This document shows, one piece after another, positions 63,137 to 64,000 of a stretch of DNA of 64,000 nt. The notes beneath the pieces were generated by a model. It did no database searches and was not told the origin of the DNA. It saw nothing but the letters and a program-made list of their open reading frames with translations. The first letter of the stretch is position 1. The number at the start of each line of letters is the position of its first letter. Source of the DNA: Leptospira venezuelensis (GTDB lineage Bacteria; Spirochaetota; Leptospiria; Leptospirales; Leptospiraceae); NCBI RefSeq assembly GCF_002150035.1, contig NZ_NETS01000010.1, positions 1,488,001 to 1,552,000 on the forward strand. Direction: 5' to 3'. The translations under genes and the position numbers were made by a program.

Positions 63137-64000
63137 TGGCGGCTACCCAACTGGAAAATGGAGTAAAAAAGGAAAGAGCGGAAGTTTTTAAAGAAACCTT
63201 CGTTCAGAATGGCGACGTTTCTTTGTATGTGAAGTACAATCATACGGCGAAAGAAAGACCGAACAGACCCACCGTTCTATTCGTTCATGGATATCCTGAC
63301 GATCATAGGGTCTGGTCCTACCAGATGGAGTCCTTAAAAGAGGATTATAATGTGGCCGCTCTGGATCTAAGAGGTTCAGGAAAATCGGATAAACCTAAAA
63401 AACAAAAAGCATATAATGTTCGCAGAATATTCGAAGATCTTGAAACGGTCATCCGGTTTATCGGGAACGATAAACCGGTACATCTTGTTGCTCATGATTG
63501 GGGATCTTTGATTAGTTGGGCATTTGTTGCTGACGAACAAAAATCAGTTTGGGTAAAATCGTATACAGCGATGGGTGGACCTCATCCTGTACTTGGACGC
63601 AGAAGCGCTTTTCAAATGGCTCTTTCAGGAAATCCGCTATCTTTGTATAAGGCTCTTTCTCAGCTCAAAAGATCATGGTACATTTTATATTTCCAAATTC
63701 CGTTTGTGCCTGAATGGGTCTGGAAAACTTTCAGTAAATTTTTCTGGAAGTATACAATGAATACGGGTGGAGTTCCTAAGAATGATACGCTTAGAAATAA
63801 ATCCAAAGAAGAGATTGTTGCGACTACTGTTTCCAATGTGAATTTATATAGAGAGTTGCTTAGAGGGGAGAAGTATCCGGAACCTAAACATATAAAGGCT
63901 CCGGTTCAAGTTCTAATTCCGCTTAAAGATTTTGCGATCCGACCGGAGTTATACAGACTTCATGAAAGGATCTGCGATTCTTATAAAGAATATACATATG
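63137..64000 (+). CDS. Alpha/beta hydrolase (epoxide-hydrolase-like), 3' end outside window
   Basis: The 288 visible codons are open to the window end. The fold is alpha/beta hydrolase with the oxyanion motif HGYPDD (51-56) and the nucleophile elbow AHDWGS, giving Asp121 as nucleophile as in epoxide hydrolases and haloalkane dehalogenases. The cap domain and part of the C-terminal region are visible; the catalytic His lies beyond the window. It follows the SDR gene by 20 bp with the same orientation. Confidence 0.88.

Overview
The window comes from a spirochaete chromosome, almost certainly the genus Leptospira. The evidence is protein content: a complete S10-spc-alpha ribosomal protein superoperon headed by an EF-G-like GTPase and tuf, many 7TM/SpoIIE-type and histidine-kinase signalling proteins, spirochaete-style lipoproteins with relaxed lipoboxes, and frequent TTG/GTG starts. 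Base composition looks to be around 40% G+C by eye (not computed). I see no rRNA or tRNA genes, transposases, CRISPR arrays or phage genes. The window is ordinary chromosome with one long housekeeping block and accessory regions on both sides.

Layout. 1-5.5 kb: signalling genes (a 7TM-SpoIIE phosphatase cut by the window start, a cyclic-nucleotide-gated potassium channel, a DUF1761 membrane protein, a PAS histidine kinase). 5.6-9.0 kb: unlinked small metabolic or unknown genes (YdeI-like, MBL-fold lipoprotein, questin-oxidase-like, DoxX-like). 9.0-10.8 kb: a compact DNA-alkylation repair operon in which Ada is split (AraC-methyltransferase, a separate Ada metal-binding-like protein, AlkB). 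10.9-14.2 kb: two TetR regulators with clear palindromic operators, a family 1 glycosidase and a second DUF1761 protein. 14.3-32.0 kb: EF-G-like GTPase, tuf, then rpsJ through rplQ with secY, adk, infA and rpoA, closed by a strong intrinsic terminator; a second hairpin terminator lies inside the run between rplO and secY. The short genes rpmD and rpmJ are present.

32.1-38.8 kb: a membrane SpoIIE phosphatase with C-terminal TPRs, an SRPBCC protein, then a three-gene operon (class III aminotransferase, intact class II aldolase, degenerate class II aldolase) divergent from a TetR regulator across a perfect 34-bp inverted repeat. 38.8-44.5 kb: four tandem paralogous outer-membrane beta-barrel candidates. 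44.6-53.3 kb: DNA and tRNA maintenance (ComF-like, Pol IV, RecQ, MnmC, DusA). 53.4-57.4 kb: MBL hydrolase, a 7TMR-DISM lipoprotein with a decayed kinase core, and a di-haem cytochrome c peroxidase behind a Fur/PerR-type box. 57.8-64.0 kb: a citrate synthase homologue with two substituted catalytic residues, a membrane AraC regulator, an M24 peptidase, and a run of diiron hydrolase, SDR and epoxide-hydrolase-like genes cut by the window end.

The points I find most worth checking are the citrate synthase homologue (active-site His to Glu and Asp to Glu), the translationally coupled active/inactive aldolase pair with its 34-bp operator, the tandem beta-barrel family, the peroxide-type box on ccp, and the EF-G-like GTPase occupying the fusA position before tuf.
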